This document shows, piece by piece, positions 52,965 through 63,409 of a DNA stretch of 64,000 nucleotides. The stretch comes from Gammaproteobacteria bacterium UBA2679 (GTDB lineage: Bacteria > Pseudomonadota > Gammaproteobacteria > Pseudomonadales > Oleiphilaceae): NCBI GenBank assembly GCA_002354735.1, contig DEMD01000016.1:98974-162973 (forward strand), in the 5' to 3' direction. The notes beneath the pieces were generated by a model that had not been told where the DNA came from, did no database searches, and saw only the letters and a program-made list of their open reading frames with translations. Position 1 is the stretch's first letter. Each line of letters begins with the position of its first letter. Position numbers and translations under genes: made by a program.

Positions 52965-54493
52965 AGGTAGGCGATCTCGGCCGAGAAATCGGCCTGGGAC
53001 AGTGGCCTTTCGGCCAGCCAGTCATCCTGAAAACTCAGGTGATAGGTATTGTCTTTCATGTTGATTGCCAGAGCCGCCGGTTCATTCAGCGAGCGATCGT
53101 GGTGAATGATCACGGCCAGGCGCAGAACGACAGCCAGCATGATGACCCAAGGCCGGTCATCAGGCAGTAGGTCGGCGAAGAGGTCATCCGACAGCTTCCG
53201 TCGATGGGTTCTCGTCAGGATGCTCAGCAGGTGCTGCACCCGCTGGGAGAATCCCTGAAGATCGCTGTGCTCGAGAAGGTAAGCGCCATGGCGGTGGTAC
53301 TGGGTGTGCGAAATGGCCAGGCCGATTTCATGCACCCGTGCCGACCACTGCAGAATATCGCGCCAGTACCCGGCCAGCGCTTCGTCTGTGGCCTTCGCTG
53401 CCATGAGCTGATCGAACATGCGGCAGGCCGTCGCTTCAACCGCTGCGGCATGTGAACTCTCAATCTGATAGCGGGCCTGCAGGCTTGAGATGGTACGCTC
53501 CCGTACATCTTCATGCTGTGTTCTGCCGAGCGCATCGTACAGCAGGCCCTCGCGCAGCGCGCCATCAGAGAACTCCATTTCCTGTATTTTCAGGGTCTGA
53601 AAGGCGGCGATCAATATCGCCAGGCCTGCTGCAAAAATGGTCTGGCGATCCTTGCGAATATTAAGTCGGTCGAGTGTGGCCGAATAGGATTTTGGCTTGT
53701 CGCCACCGTCCATCAACTGTTTCTGCAGCTCCAGCATGGTTGGCAACGTAATGGCATGCGGGGACAACTTGTTTTCCTGCAGCGCCTGTTGGATGGCCTT
53801 GATAGAGCCGGAAGATCCGGTGCAGTGCTGCCAGCCAACCTTCTTGAAGCGCTTCTTGATAGCGAGCAACTCGCGTGAGGCTTCGGTGATTGCAGCCTTG
53901 AACTGCTCCGGCGTAGCGGTGACCTCATTGGCCTTGTTGGTGAAGAAGCGGTCCCGATAGCCAACGCAGCCCATGTGCATGCTCTCGAGCTCGATCGGCT
54001 CGAAGCGATCGCCGATCACATACTCGGTACTGCCGCCACCGATATCGATGACCAGTCGCCGACCCGCATCGTCAGACAGCGAATGCGCGACACCCAGATA
54101 GATGAGTCGTGCCTCCTCACGGCCGCTGATGATGGCAATCGGGCTATTGAGTATGGCTTCGGCCTTGACTACGAAATCCTGCGCATTGCGCGCGATTCTG
54201 AGCGCATTGGTGCCAACAACCTGAATCCGGGATGGGGGGATGCCCTGCAAACGCTGCGCAAAGCGCTGCAGACATTCGAGCCCACGTTGCTGTGAGGCTT
54301 CGTCCAGCATCAGCTTGTCATCGAGACCGGCGCCAAGCTGTACCTTTTCACCAATTTTTTCGATGGGACGGATTTCGTTATGGACCAGCTGGGCAATGAC
54401 CATGTGAAAGCTGTTGGAGCCCATGTCTATCGAGGCAATGTTGATGGGTTCGGCTGCGCTGTACGCGGTTTTCACGCTGGATGCTTGAGGCAT
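52898..54493 (-). CDS. ppx: Exopolyphosphatase
   Basis: From ATG at 54493 the product is 531 residues, close to E. coli Ppx (513). The N-terminal actin-like ATPase fold shows IASIDMGSNSFHMVIAQ (phosphate 1) and VIDIGGGSTEYVIGD (phosphate 2). The catalytic Glu region is in the first domain. The second half is the helical HD-like domain (LQWSARVHEIGLAISHTQYH). It releases terminal phosphate from polyphosphate, or hydrolyses pppGpp. The frame extends to 54754 without family similarity and would overlap trxA. It is divergent from trxA, a common arrangement in Pseudomonas relatives, and overlaps yheS tail to tail. Confidence 0.92.
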   Translation of the reverse strand: MPQASSVKTAYSAAEPINIASIDMGSNSFHMVIAQLVHNEIRPIEKIGEKVQLGAGLDDKLMLDEASQQRGLECLQRFAQRLQGIPPSRIQVVGTNALRIARNAQDFVVKAEAILNSPIAIISGREEARLIYLGVAHSLSDDAGRRLVIDIGGGSTEYVIGDRFEPIELESMHMGCVGYRDRFFTNKANEVTATPEQFKAAITEASRELLAIKKRFKKVGWQHCTGSSGSIKAIQQALQENKLSPHAITLPTMLELQKQLMDGGDKPKSYSATLDRLNIRKDRQTIFAAGLAILIAAFQTLKIQEMEFSDGALREGLLYDALGRTQHEDVRERTISSLQARYQIESSHAAAVEATACRMFDQLMAAKATDEALAGYWRDILQWSARVHEIGLAISHTQYHRHGAYLLEHSDLQGFSQRVQHLLSILTRTHRRKLSDDLFADLLPDDRPWVIMLAVVLRLAVIIHHDRSLNEPAALAINMKDNTYHLSFQDDWLAERPLSQADFSAEIAYLQRIKVELIVESSASIVSSSSK

Positions 54494-54719
54494 GGTCGTT
54501 AGGTGTGTCCGCTTGGCTTCGGTCAGGTTCCGGATGCGCGCGATGTCCAGCGCCCGGCAAGAATAGCTCAGTTTTACCCCTGTCTGAAGCGTGAATGCAA
54601 GGGGCTCTTGCTGTCGAGGATCAGTCCGGGACTTGTATTTGTTCGTAAAGTCCATATATTGAAATTCTGCCCTTGCTACGTAGCATCTAATACGCACCCG
54701 AATCAGGAAGGAAACCTTT

Positions 54720-55046
54720 ATGTCCAAGCAGATTATCAGTGTTACTGACGACACGTTCGAATCCGAAGTACTGCAGGCTGACGGCCCTGTACTCGTCGAT
54801 TACTGGGCGGAGTGGTGTGGCCCCTGCAAGATGATCGCGCCAGTCCTCGAAGAAATTGCTGACGAATATGGCGACAAGCTCAAGGTGTGCAAACTGAATA
54901 TCGACGAAAATGAACAGACGCCACCGAAGTTCAGCATTCGGGGTATTCCGACGCTGATGCTGTTCAAGAATGGCAACGTGGACGCTACCAAGGTAGGCGC
55001 GCTTTCGAAGTCGCAGCTGACCGCGTTTCTCGATAGCAACCTGTAA
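54720..55046 (+). CDS. trxA: Thioredoxin 1
   Basis: This 108-residue protein is full length for TrxA. The redox site WCGPC has Cys33 and Cys36, preceded by VLVDYWAE with the buried Asp, and the cis-Pro is in RGIPTLMLF. It reduces protein disulfides in the cytosol using thioredoxin reductase, which is not in this window. A ribosome site (AGGAAA) lies upstream of the ATG. rho follows after 316 bases, the standard trxA-rho order of gammaproteobacteria. Confidence 0.97.
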   Translation: MSKQIISVTDDTFESEVLQADGPVLVDYWAEWCGPCKMIAPVLEEIADEYGDKLKVCKLNIDENEQTPPKFSIRGIPTLMLFKNGNVDATKVGALSKSQLTAFLDSNL

Positions 55047-55362
55047 ATCAGCTTCCCTCAAAGTATTAAGGTAGTTTATAGTCGGCAAAATAATTTCAGG
55101 TTTTTGTTGCCAGCAGACATTAAATCTACTAAATATAAGTCCTGAATGCTGCAGCGGGACCCTCCGCTGCATTGAGCTTTCCATACGCTTCAAGCCTGTA
55201 TCTTCCGGCACCATGTTCGCCGGCCGGTCTCATGACCTTTGAAGTGCACCAACGTTCCAAAGCTTTGACGTTGAGTACTGCAGGCTTCGCAGCCCCCCGA
55301 GAACATCCTTACACACACCCTGAAGAACCCACTATCACTACACTACAAGACACGCCTACATC
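55047..55362 (+). other. trxA-rho intergenic region / rho leader (316 bases)
   Basis: The first part is AT-rich. A hairpin (TGCAGCGG-6-CCGCTGCA, 55150-55171) follows, with few T after it. The last third is C-rich with few G, the composition of a rut (Rho-loading) site, fitting known autoregulation of rho by early termination. A 64-codon frame with a TTG start runs 55172-55366 and its TGA overlaps the rho ATG (ATGA). It could be a leader peptide like rhoL, but nothing else supports it. Confidence 0.5.
55107..55135 (+). promoter_or_regulatory. Candidate sigma-70 promoter for rho
   Basis: TTGCCA (five of six to the -35 consensus) is followed after 17 bases by TAAATA (weak -10) in an AT-rich stretch, 228 bases before the rho start. 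The -10 match is poor, so this is a candidate only. Confidence 0.3.
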
Positions 55363-56631
55363 ATGAATCTAACCGAACTCAAGACCAAATCCGTACCTGA
55401 ACTCCTCCAGATCGCCCAGGATATGTCTATCGACAATCTATCCCGATCTCGCAAGCAGGACGTCATATTCGGCATTCTCAAAAAACACGCGAAGGGTGGT
55501 GAAGACATTTCGGGAGATGGTGTCCTCGAAATACTTCAGGATGGCTTCGGGTTTCTTCGCTCGGCAGACAGTTCGTATCTGGCAGGACCAGACGACATTT
55601 ATGTTTCGCCCAGCCAGATACGACGTTTTACGCTTCGAACCGGTGACACGGTGTCCGGTAAAATCCGGCCACCAAAGGACGGCGAGCGCTATTTTGCGCT
55701 GCTCAAGGTTAGCGAAATCAACTTCGACAAGCCTGAAAACTCCAAGAACAAAGTCCTCTTCGAAAACCTTACACCCCTCTTTCCTCAGGAACGCCTCCGG
55801 CTCGAAGCTGGTAACGGCAGTACCGAAGACATCTCGGCACGAATCCTTGATCTGGTTGCGCCAATCGGCAAGGGCCAGCGCGGCCTGATCGTATCGCCGC
55901 CAAAGGCTGGTAAGACCCTGCTGATGCAGAACATTGCACAGTCGATCACGCGCAACAATCCTGAATGTCATCTCATGGTTCTGCTCATCGATGAGCGGCC
56001 TGAGGAAGTCACCGAGATGCAGCGTACGGTGCGGGGTGAAGTCATCGCCAGTACGTTCGACGAGCCCCCGGCCCGTCACGTGCAGGTGGCCGAAATGGTC
56101 ATCGAGAAAGCCAAGCGTCTCGTCGAGCACAAGAAAGACGTCATTATTCTGCTCGACTCGATTACCCGTCTTGCCCGCGCCTACAACACTATCGTACCCA
56201 GCTCCGGCAAGGTGCTGACTGGTGGTGTCGATGCCCATGCCCTCGAGCGGCCCAAGCGCTTCTTCGGTGCGGCTCGTAACATCGAGGAAGGCGGCAGCCT
56301 GACCATCATCGCTACCGCGCTGGTCGATACAGGTTCGAAGATGGACGAAGTCATTTACGAAGAGTTCAAGGGCACGGGTAACCTCGAAGTTCATATGGAT
56401 CGCAAGATCGCTGAGCGTAGAACCTTCCCGGCTATCAACATTCGCCGCTCAGGTACGCGTCGTGAAGAGTTGCTGATGTCTGAAGACGAACTGTCGCGTG
56501 TCTGGATTCTGCGCAAATTACTGCACAGCATGGATGACGATGGTGCAGCGGTTGAGTTCCTTATCGACAAGCTGAAAGACACCAAGACCAACGACGACTT
56601 CTTCCAGTCCATGAAAAAGCAGCGGAAATAG
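55363..56631 (+). CDS. rho: Transcription termination factor Rho
   Basis: This 422-residue protein (E. coli Rho 419) starts [18 protein letters not shown], the N-terminal helical domain. It has the RNA-binding OSB domain ([22 protein letters not shown]) and the ATPase core: Walker A PPKAGKT, Q-loop residues after [30 protein letters not shown], and the R-loop region [19 protein letters not shown]. It is a hexameric helicase that ends untranslated transcripts. No insertions. Confidence 0.98.
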   Translation: MNLTELKTKSVPELLQIAQDMSIDNLSRSRKQDVIFGILKKHAKGGEDISGDGVLEILQDGFGFLRSADSSYLAGPDDIYVSPSQIRRFTLRTGDTVSGKIRPPKDGERYFALLKVSEINFDKPENSKNKVLFENLTPLFPQERLRLEAGNGSTEDISARILDLVAPIGKGQRGLIVSPPKAGKTLLMQNIAQSITRNNPECHLMVLLIDERPEEVTEMQRTVRGEVIASTFDEPPARHVQVAEMVIEKAKRLVEHKKDVIILLDSITRLARAYNTIVPSSGKVLTGGVDAHALERPKRFFGAARNIEEGGSLTIIATALVDTGSKMDEVIYEEFKGTGNLEVHMDRKIAERRTFPAINIRRSGTRREELLMSEDELSRVWILRKLLHSMDDDGAAVEFLIDKLKDTKTNDDFFQSMKKQRK

Positions 56632-56666
56632 ATCTTCCGTAAAGCCAACAGGACAAGGATAGCGCT

Positions 56667-58172
56667 GTGATCGAGCTCCCGGATCGAGCCCATAAGTACT
56701 CGGATCTTCGTGACTTTATTGCGCTTCTCGAAAAGCGCGGCGATCTGATTCGCATCAAGACCCCTGTCAGTCCTGTTCTCGAAATGACAGAGATCAGCGA
56801 TAGGGTACTTCGAGCCAAGGGCCCCGCGCTGCTGTTCGAGAACCCAACCGGCTTCAGGATGCCTGTGCTGGCCAACCTGTTTGGCACGCCCGAAAGAGTC
56901 GCGCTCGGCATGGGTGCGGAGTCGGTGCATAGCCTCCGCGACATCGGTCGACTCCTCGCGTTTCTGAAAGAACCTGAGCCCCCCAAGGGGCTCCGCGATG
57001 CCTGGAGCAAGCTGCCAGTGCTGCGCCAGGTCATGAAGATGAGTCCCAAGGTAGTGAGTGGCGCGCCCTGTCAGGCAGTGGTCATCGAAGGCGATGCGGT
57101 TAATCTGGCGGACTATCCGATACAGACTTGTTGGCCTGACGATGCCGGTCCATTGATTACCTGGCCGCTCGTCATTACACGGGGACCTGATCCTGAGAAG
57201 CCGCGCCAGAACCTGGGTATCTATCGACAGCAGGTTATCGGCCGGAACAAGGTCATCATGCGTTGGCTGTCGCACCGTGGCGGTGCGCTCGATTATCAGG
57301 CCTGGCAGAAGGCTTACCCGGATAAACCTTTTCCCATCGCCGTCGCACTGGGTGCTGATCCTGCTACGATTCTTGGCGCAGTGACGCCGGTTCCAGATTC
57401 GCTGTCTGAATACGCATTCGCGGGTTTACTTCGTGGTTCGAGAACCGAGTTGACCCAGTGCATCGGTAGTGATCTTCAGGTGCCAGCTAGCGCCGAGATC
57501 ATACTCGAAGGTTTTATCTATCCTGGCGAGACTGCAATGGAAGGTCCTTTTGGGGACCATACGGGGTATTACAACGAGCAGGAGCGCTTTCCGGTCTTCA
57601 CGGTAGAGCGGATTACCCAGCGTCGTGACCCTATTTATCACAGCACCTACACCGGTCGGCCGCCTGATGAGCCCGCTGTGCTCGGCGTGGCGCTGAATGA
57701 AGTATTCGTGCCGTTGCTGCAGAAGCAGTTCCCGGAAATCGTGGATTTTTATCTGCCGCCCGAGGGCTGTAGCTATCGGCTGGCCGTAGTCAGTATGAAG
57801 AAGCAGTACCCCGGGCATGCCAAGCGCGTGATGATGGGCGTTTGGTCTTTTCTACGACAATTCATGTATACCAAGTTTGTCATCGTCGTGGACGACGACG
57901 TCAATGCCCGAGACTGGAATGATGTTATCTGGGCGATGACCACCAGAATGGATCCGGTACGCGATACGGTGTCCATCGAAAATACCCCTATCGATTATCT
58001 CGATTTTGCTTCGCCAGTGAGTGGATTGGGCTCAAAGATGGGTTTCGACGCGACCGGTAAGTGGCCGGGTGAAACCTCGCGGGAGTGGGGGAGACCATTG
58101 TCGATGACACCGGCAGTGAAACAGCGCGTTGACGAGCTGTGGGATTCCTTAGGGCTTGGGAGAGTGGATTGA
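56667..58172 (+). CDS. ubiD: 4-hydroxy-3-polyprenylbenzoate decarboxylase (ubiquinone synthesis)
   Basis: This 501-residue UbiD enzyme uses prenylated FMN, made by UbiX elsewhere, to decarboxylate the ubiquinone precursor. [21 protein letters not shown] begins the family alignment. The cofactor and active-site region is in [24 protein letters not shown] and in [21 protein letters not shown] (Glu of the catalytic Glu-Arg-Glu network). The start is GTG at 56667 after AAGGATAGC. It follows rho by 35 bases and overlaps the flavin reductase start by four bases (TTGA). Confidence 0.95.
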   Translation: MIELPDRAHKYSDLRDFIALLEKRGDLIRIKTPVSPVLEMTEISDRVLRAKGPALLFENPTGFRMPVLANLFGTPERVALGMGAESVHSLRDIGRLLAFLKEPEPPKGLRDAWSKLPVLRQVMKMSPKVVSGAPCQAVVIEGDAVNLADYPIQTCWPDDAGPLITWPLVITRGPDPEKPRQNLGIYRQQVIGRNKVIMRWLSHRGGALDYQAWQKAYPDKPFPIAVALGADPATILGAVTPVPDSLSEYAFAGLLRGSRTELTQCIGSDLQVPASAEIILEGFIYPGETAMEGPFGDHTGYYNEQERFPVFTVERITQRRDPIYHSTYTGRPPDEPAVLGVALNEVFVPLLQKQFPEIVDFYLPPEGCSYRLAVVSMKKQYPGHAKRVMMGVWSFLRQFMYTKFVIVVDDDVNARDWNDVIWAMTTRMDPVRDTVSIENTPIDYLDFASPVSGLGSKMGFDATGKWPGETSREWGRPLSMTPAVKQRVDELWDSLGLGRVD

Positions 58173-58900
58173 AGACTATTGAGTGCAAGGTAAACAGCAT
58201 CGAGCGATTGAGCGGTGATAATTATCGCATCGAACTCGACCCGGACATGGTCGGCGTCAAGCAGCCATTGTTTGCAGCGGGCCAGTACCTGCAGCTGCTG
58301 GTGCCAGGTGTGGCCGATGGCTTCTTTTCCATCGCCAGCGCACCTCAGGCACCAATAATTGAATTGCATATCGAGGCCCCAGAAGCGCTCGAAAACTCCA
58401 CTGCCATCCTCAAATATCTCAAGGCTCAGCTGAAGAGCGGTGAAGCGCTTCAGGTAGCGCTACCGTTAGGCAAAAGCTGTCTGGACCATGCTCCAGATCT
58501 TGATATCGTTCTTATCGCGGCGGGTACTGGTTTTGCGCAGATGAAGTCGATTATCGAGTTTCTGCAGCAATCGAGTTTCAGGCGGAATCTTTCGCTGTAC
58601 TGGGGCGTCCGGACAGCGAGCGATATGTATGCCCGCTCAATTGCTGAAGACTGGATGAGACAGGGCAGGCTGCGTTTTGTTGCCGTAACTGCAGACAACG
58701 TGGATAACGAGTGGCAGGGGCATCACGCCGAGCTGATCCGTGCTGCAATCGAAGGTCGTCACGACTGGAAGTCGACGATGGTATTTGCAAGCGGCTCTCC
58801 GACGATGGTGTACAGTGCACTTGATGCACTGCAACCACTGGGTTTGCCGGAAGACCGCTTCTATTCAGACGTTCTGGAATACGCGCCCAGGGCGCGTTAG
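58169..58900 (+). CDS. fre: NAD(P)H-flavin reductase (Fre-like)
   Basis: From TTG at 58169 the product is 243 residues and aligns with E. coli Fre from its start ([15 protein letters not shown]). The FAD-binding domain follows with [10 protein letters not shown] and [10 protein letters not shown]. The NAD(P)-binding domain begins at [17 protein letters not shown], with [14 protein letters not shown] and a Gly-Ser-Pro-Thr-Met-Val near the end. It reduces free flavin, possibly supplying UbiX/UbiD or iron reduction. The TTG overlaps the ubiD stop, so translation is coupled. The 3' end overlaps hemY by four bases. Confidence 0.88.
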   Translation: MKTIECKVNSIERLSGDNYRIELDPDMVGVKQPLFAAGQYLQLLVPGVADGFFSIASAPQAPIIELHIEAPEALENSTAILKYLKAQLKSGEALQVALPLGKSCLDHAPDLDIVLIAAGTGFAQMKSIIEFLQQSSFRRNLSLYWGVRTASDMYARSIAEDWMRQGRLRFVAVTADNVDNEWQGHHAELIRAAIEGRHDWKSTMVFASGSPTMVYSALDALQPLGLPEDRFYSDVLEYAPRAR

Positions 58901-60153
58901 TGACCGACCCTGGAGACCATACGCTTCTCCAGTTGATCATGCTGTAGCGCAAGCTCCAGCATATGACTGCCGGCTTCGAAATCGCCCTGCCTGTTAGCCA
59001 CTCTTCCCAATGCGCCGTAGGTGTCGCTGCTCTCGCGCGACTGGAGACTCTTTTCCAGGCAGGCTCGGGCTTCATCCAGATTTCCGGAGCGTTCAGCTGC
59101 AATGCCCAAGGCCAACAGCAGATCCGGATCGTCATCCCTGCCCGCACGCCACTGTGAAAGATCCGCATAGGCCTGTTCAGCATCGCCACTGGCTGAAGCT
59201 GCCTTGACGTATAGTAGCCCAAGATCACCATTCCAGTTCCGTGTGAGCGCCTTGCGAAGTACCGTGACAGCCTGGCCAAGAGAACCCGCCCGCATGAGGC
59301 CACTGACGTAGCTGCGGATGAACACAGGATGCTGCGCATACTGTTGCGGCAGTGAGTTCCATACGCCGTCGAGCACATCAGTGCCGGTACTGCCATGGGC
59401 TGAGTTATCCGCCGAGATACCCGCTGTACTCGCCTTGCTGTCGAGCCAGTTGAACCAGGCAGACTGACGCAGACCGTTCATCTGATCCTCAGTAAGCTTG
59501 CAGTACTTTTCGATCTCTGGCAGAAGTTTGACCAGTCCTGCCCAATCACCGGTCTCCAGCATGCACTGACGGAGCAGTCTCAGCACAGCTGAGTGGCCTG
59601 ACCGACGGCTGTTAAGCTGGAGCAGCAGCGCCTTTGCCTCTTCGAACTGGTCCCTTGCGACATACATCTGCGCCTTCGTCAGCTCTACTGCAAAGTCGCT
59701 GTTGGGCATAACGGCCTTGGCCTGATTCAGCAGCTGATTACTGCGGGCGATATCACCCTGTTCACTGGCGGCCTGTGCAGCCGTGAGGTAACTCATCATC
59801 GGTGCTTCGGACTTGTCCGCCGAATTCACCAGACGACGCTCTGCTCTATCCCAGCGACCCTCGGCGAAGTCGAGGAGACCGCGCTGGGTCCGTTTGTGTG
59901 CGCGTGAATCGGCATAGCCTTCACGCCAGGAACGGAACCCTTCTCGTGTCGCCAGCAATGCAAACAGCGTTTTCAACACCAGCTGAACCAGCAGTATCGT
60001 CAGGACGATCAGAATCAGCGCGATCCAGACCGTAGTCTCCACGAGATAGCTCATCCAGGAGATGCGGATATAACCGGGGTCGAGCTGCACGAGATAGCCA
60101 AGGCCGAGGCCGACTGCGATCGCCAGCAGTATGTATATGAGTAACCTGCTCAT
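58897..60153 (-). CDS. hemY: HemY, TPR inner-membrane protein of haem biosynthesis
   Basis: This 418-residue protein has two N-terminal membrane helices (LLIYILLAIAVGLGLGYL and VWIALILIVLTILLVQLVL), with the conserved GYIRISW between them. TPR repeats follow in the periplasmic or cytoplasmic remainder (GDIARSNQLLNQAKAVMPNS, GNLDEARACLEKSLQSRES). The proteobacterial HemY is linked to coproporphyrin/haem flux, although its reaction is not defined. It is not the oxidase of the same name from Gram-positives. Last gene of hemC-D-X-Y. Confidence 0.93.
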   Translation of the reverse strand: MSRLLIYILLAIAVGLGLGYLVQLDPGYIRISWMSYLVETTVWIALILIVLTILLVQLVLKTLFALLATREGFRSWREGYADSRAHKRTQRGLLDFAEGRWDRAERRLVNSADKSEAPMMSYLTAAQAASEQGDIARSNQLLNQAKAVMPNSDFAVELTKAQMYVARDQFEEAKALLLQLNSRRSGHSAVLRLLRQCMLETGDWAGLVKLLPEIEKYCKLTEDQMNGLRQSAWFNWLDSKASTAGISADNSAHGSTGTDVLDGVWNSLPQQYAQHPVFIRSYVSGLMRAGSLGQAVTVLRKALTRNWNGDLGLLYVKAASASGDAEQAYADLSQWRAGRDDDPDLLLALGIAAERSGNLDEARACLEKSLQSRESSDTYGALGRVANRQGDFEAGSHMLELALQHDQLEKRMVSRVGH

Positions 60154-60159
60154 GTAGCG

Positions 60160-61503
60160 TTACTCCCCGCTTTCGTTTGAAGGCGGGTTGGATTTCGGCC
60201 CGATCTGGTAGACCGACTCGAGCAAACCCTTAAGTTGTCTCAGTGAGGCTGAGATATCAGGCAATTCGGGATCAACCGAGATCGCCTTCAGGCTCTCGAT
60301 GCTATCGAGGAGCGCCTTCGTCTGCGAACTATCGGCGACGAAATAGCTGCGGATCCACTTCTCGGCCTTTTCAAGGCTGTTTGAAAAGATTGCCTGATTC
60401 TGCTCGAGCAAGGCGAGCTCAGCCTGCTCAATCATGAGGCGGAGATTCTGTCGGAGATAGTGCGTTTGCTCGGGTGCGAGCAGGGGAGCGATTGGCTCGT
60501 CCAGATTGCGCACGATGACGAAGCGATTGAGGGTGTCCTGCGCGGTCGAAAGCGCCTTGGTATACCAGGGCTGCTCAGCCTGCTCCTGAGTATCAGTGTC
60601 GGCTTGCTCAGCATCAGGATTGATCACCAGGCCTTCGCCTGATTCCATTGTCTGCTTCGCGAGCGGCGATTCCTTGAGCATGAGCGACTCATCCATGCTG
60701 GCAACCTGCTGCGCAAGTGCTTCCAGCTTGAGATAAGCGCCGGTGACATCGACTTCACCGAGTGATTTGAGTGCGAGCATCTCCGAGGCAATGGTCTTGC
60801 GGATCGGAATAACGGCGACTTCGTCGGTTTCTTTCAGCGCTTCATCGGCCGCAATGAGAATGGCAAGTGCACTCTCCACGTCTTTTTCAAGGAGCACGCG
60901 CTGGTTCGCCAGACGCAGCAGATATTCAGCCTCCGCCAGTAACCAGTCTGTTCGGCTGGTAGCCTGATCGGCCAGCAACTGCTGGGCAGTCTTGTCGAGC
61001 TGGGCAGACAACTCGTCAATTCGCTGATCATAGTTCTGCAACTGCTGCTGCAGATTGCTCATGGATGAGGTGAATGCGCTCTGGTCGCTTCTGACCTGCT
61101 GCGTGGTGGATTCGACTTTGGAGAGCTGGCTCTCTACTGATTGGTCGATGTCGCTGCGCAAGGACTTCAGGTGATCCCAGGCGTACCAGCCGGCAGCCCC
61201 CAGCGCTATCAGCAGCAGGAGGAACGCGAGCCAGAGCGGCCAGACGCGTGTCTTTCCCGGGGATGCTGTGTGAGTGGTTGGCGGTGTAGTACTGGAAGTG
61301 CCTGCAGTGGGTCGAGTGCTTGCGCTGGATGCTCGCGCGCTCGAAGTGGTGCCGTCTGCAGTAATTCCGTTACTGGTGTTCGAGGTTTGATTGTTCACTG
61401 TGCCCGCGGCCGGTCTGGCTGGGGCACCGGATGCCAGTGGAGCGCTTCCGGCGGGTTGTTCAGAATTCTGCACAGATTTGTCTGAGTGTGTGTCGTCTGC
61501 CAC
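60160..61503 (-). CDS. hemX: HemX (uroporphyrinogen-III C-methyltransferase-like membrane protein)
   Basis: This 447-residue protein has a long Ala/Thr/Ser-rich N-terminal segment (1-85), one membrane helix (VWPLWLAFLLLLIALGAAGW), a coiled coil, and the conserved HemX domain (DWLLAEAEYLLRLANQRVLL, LLAPEQTHYLRQNLRLMIEQ). Despite the common name, no SAM-binding motif is present. Its role in haem synthesis is supported mainly by its place between hemD and hemY. It starts 15 bases after hemD. Confidence 0.93.
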   Translation of the reverse strand: MADDTHSDKSVQNSEQPAGSAPLASGAPARPAAGTVNNQTSNTSNGITADGTTSSARASSASTRPTAGTSSTTPPTTHTASPGKTRVWPLWLAFLLLLIALGAAGWYAWDHLKSLRSDIDQSVESQLSKVESTTQQVRSDQSAFTSSMSNLQQQLQNYDQRIDELSAQLDKTAQQLLADQATSRTDWLLAEAEYLLRLANQRVLLEKDVESALAILIAADEALKETDEVAVIPIRKTIASEMLALKSLGEVDVTGAYLKLEALAQQVASMDESLMLKESPLAKQTMESGEGLVINPDAEQADTDTQEQAEQPWYTKALSTAQDTLNRFVIVRNLDEPIAPLLAPEQTHYLRQNLRLMIEQAELALLEQNQAIFSNSLEKAEKWIRSYFVADSSQTKALLDSIESLKAISVDPELPDISASLRQLKGLLESVYQIGPKSNPPSNESGE

Positions 61504-61518
61504 GTTACATCCTTTTTT

Positions 61519-62307
61519 TTATGTCCCGGCTGCGGGTTCGAGCCCCAGCAACTTTATCATGTTGGCCGGACGTAAATCATCCGTAACCTTGTATTTAACA
61601 TGTGCGTCCCGCAGTGGCTCAGCCACCCGCTCGCTGGGTACCAAAAACAGCGCCTGCGTGAGCTTGAGCTGTTTCAGTTGCAGCAAGGCCTGCAGTGTCT
61701 CGAGCGAAAGCGCGACGACATGAGTGGGAGCGAAGCGCGTGAGCTGTTCCAGTTCATTTGCCGAGTGCTCGAGACTCCTACGCTCATAACACAGTAACGT
61801 ATCGACTTTTGCGCCCCGTGCCACCAATGTTTCGGCAAGCGTTGTGCGTCCTCCCTGGCCCTTCACCAGCAGGATTCGGCGATGCATCACGTTCTGCAGC
61901 GCGGCGAGCGCCAGCAGATGCTCAGAGCTGTGCCCCGCCTGCGGCAGCAGGATGCGCTGACTCAGGGTGCGAAGTGCTTCAGCCGTACCACTGCCCAATG
62001 CCATGAGTGGCAGGCCCACTGGCACCTGCGGCCAGTATTGGTCGAGGTAGTCTACCAACTGTCTGGCAGCTGCCTTGCTGGTTACGATGATGTTGTCGTA
62101 GCAGTGGATATCGGTGATGAACTTCCGCTGCGCTGGCAGAGGCGCTGAATACAGCAATAATGACTGCATGGGAAAATTCATGACGTCGGCGCTATGCTGC
62201 AGACTCGTCAACAGCGGATCTTCCGGCTGCTGAATCGGCTGACCATCGTCGCGTTCGACCAGCGGCCGCGAGAGCAGAATACGTTTTGGCTGCATCGGCG
62301 CCACCAT
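61519..62307 (-). CDS. hemD: Uroporphyrinogen-III synthase
   Basis: This 262-residue enzyme closes and inverts the linear tetrapyrrole. It is poorly conserved as always, but shows KRILLSRPLVERDDG at the start and DNIIVTSKAAARQLVDYLDQ in the middle. RRILLVKGQGGRTTLAETLVARG is the typical GxGGR stretch, and a second Ser/Thr-rich loop lies near THVVALSLETLQAL. ATG at 62298 is an equally good start. It is 3 bases from the hemC stop. Confidence 0.9.
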   Translation of the reverse strand: MVAPMQPKRILLSRPLVERDDGQPIQQPEDPLLTSLQHSADVMNFPMQSLLLYSAPLPAQRKFITDIHCYDNIIVTSKAAARQLVDYLDQYWPQVPVGLPLMALGSGTAEALRTLSQRILLPQAGHSSEHLLALAALQNVMHRRILLVKGQGGRTTLAETLVARGAKVDTLLCYERRSLEHSANELEQLTRFAPTHVVALSLETLQALLQLKQLKLTQALFLVPSERVAEPLRDAHVKYKVTDDLRPANMIKLLGLEPAAGT

Positions 62308-62310
62308 TGT

Positions 62311-63324
62311 CTAGCGTCGGTGATCCGGAGGCGAGTCGCCATATACGGCGTCGAGTATGGCGCCAGCGCCCTGGCTCAGCAAATTCTCTGCCACGCGAAC
62401 CCCCATGACTTCTGCAGCCTGACAAAGGTTCTCGAACGCTGCCGGTTCCAGTCCCTGAAGCTCAGGCACGCCTGTCGCAGGTGAGTGCTCGTGCAACCTG
62501 AGGCTGTCACTGGCGTGGAGAATCCGACTGCCATCGACCTCGGCGACGAGCCCTCTGAGCTTGAGTGAGTCCTCAATCAGCTCACCGTAGCCTGCGATGG
62601 GCACCTGACAGCCACCATTCAGGCGGGTATTCATGGCGCGTTCGCATCGCACGATCAGGCTGGTCTCGCGATGTCGCAGAGGCTCGATAAGCTGGGCTAC
62701 CCGCTCATCATCGCTGCGGATTTCGATGCCCAGTGCGCCCTGTCCAACAGCAGGCAGGGAAATTTCAGCGGGCAGGGTGCTTCGAATGCGCTCATGGAAG
62801 CCGAGTCGCTTCAGGCCTGAGGCGGCGAGAATAATAGCGTCGTACAGACCGTCGTCGAGTTTGGCCAGACGAGTATTGACGTTACCTCGCAGGCTCTTGA
62901 TCGACAGGTCCGGCCGTCGTTCGGCAATCTGGGCTGCCCGTCGAAGGCTGCTGGTGCCAACGACAGCGCCCGCTGGAAGCGCGTCGAAATCGGCGTATCT
63001 GTTGCTGACGAAGGCATCGTAAGGGCTGTCGCGCTCGGTGATGACCGGCAGGTACAGACCTTCTGGAAAGGCCATCGGCACATCTTTCATCGAGTGCACG
63101 GCCAGGTCTGCTCTGTTGGCCAGCAGCGCAGTTTCGAGCTCCTTCACAAACAGCCCCTTACCGCCAACCTTTGCCAGCGGCACATCGAGAATGATGTCGC
63201 CCTGCGTCTTGATTTCGAGGAGGTGGATCTGCAAGCCCGGGTTGAGGGCTTCGAGTTCCCGTTTCACGTGGTTAGCCTGCCACAGGGCTAGCGCACTGCT
63301 ACGGGTGGCGATGGTAAGTTCCAT
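62311..63324 (-). CDS. hemC: Porphobilinogen deaminase (hydroxymethylbilane synthase)
   Basis: The protein has 337 residues, about 24 longer than E. coli HemC, the excess mostly in the C-terminal domain. It begins [27 protein letters not shown] carries the catalytic Asp (Asp81), [18 protein letters not shown] is the substrate-binding Arg region, and [12 protein letters not shown] carries Cys239, which holds the dipyrromethane cofactor. It joins four porphobilinogen units. First gene of the hem operon and next to algR, as in Pseudomonas. Confidence 0.96.
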   Translation of the reverse strand: MELTIATRSSALALWQANHVKRELEALNPGLQIHLLEIKTQGDIILDVPLAKVGGKGLFVKELETALLANRADLAVHSMKDVPMAFPEGLYLPVITERDSPYDAFVSNRYADFDALPAGAVVGTSSLRRAAQIAERRPDLSIKSLRGNVNTRLAKLDDGLYDAIILAASGLKRLGFHERIRSTLPAEISLPAVGQGALGIEIRSDDERVAQLIEPLRHRETSLIVRCERAMNTRLNGGCQVPIAGYGELIEDSLKLRGLVAEVDGSRILHASDSLRLHEHSPATGVPELQGLEPAAFENLCQAAEVMGVRVAENLLSQGAGAILDAVYGDSPPDHRR

Positions 63325-63409
63325 GGTCTCTCTTTTTCGTCAGCGTTGAACGGATCGCGAATTATCCGCACAGGCTACCAGACCTGCCGACGTTCGGCAT
63401 GCTTTCGCC

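Noticed and set aside
55438..56394. Reverse 318-codon frame inside rho
   Set aside because: Antisense shadow of a highly conserved gene; long frames opposite rho arise from codon bias.
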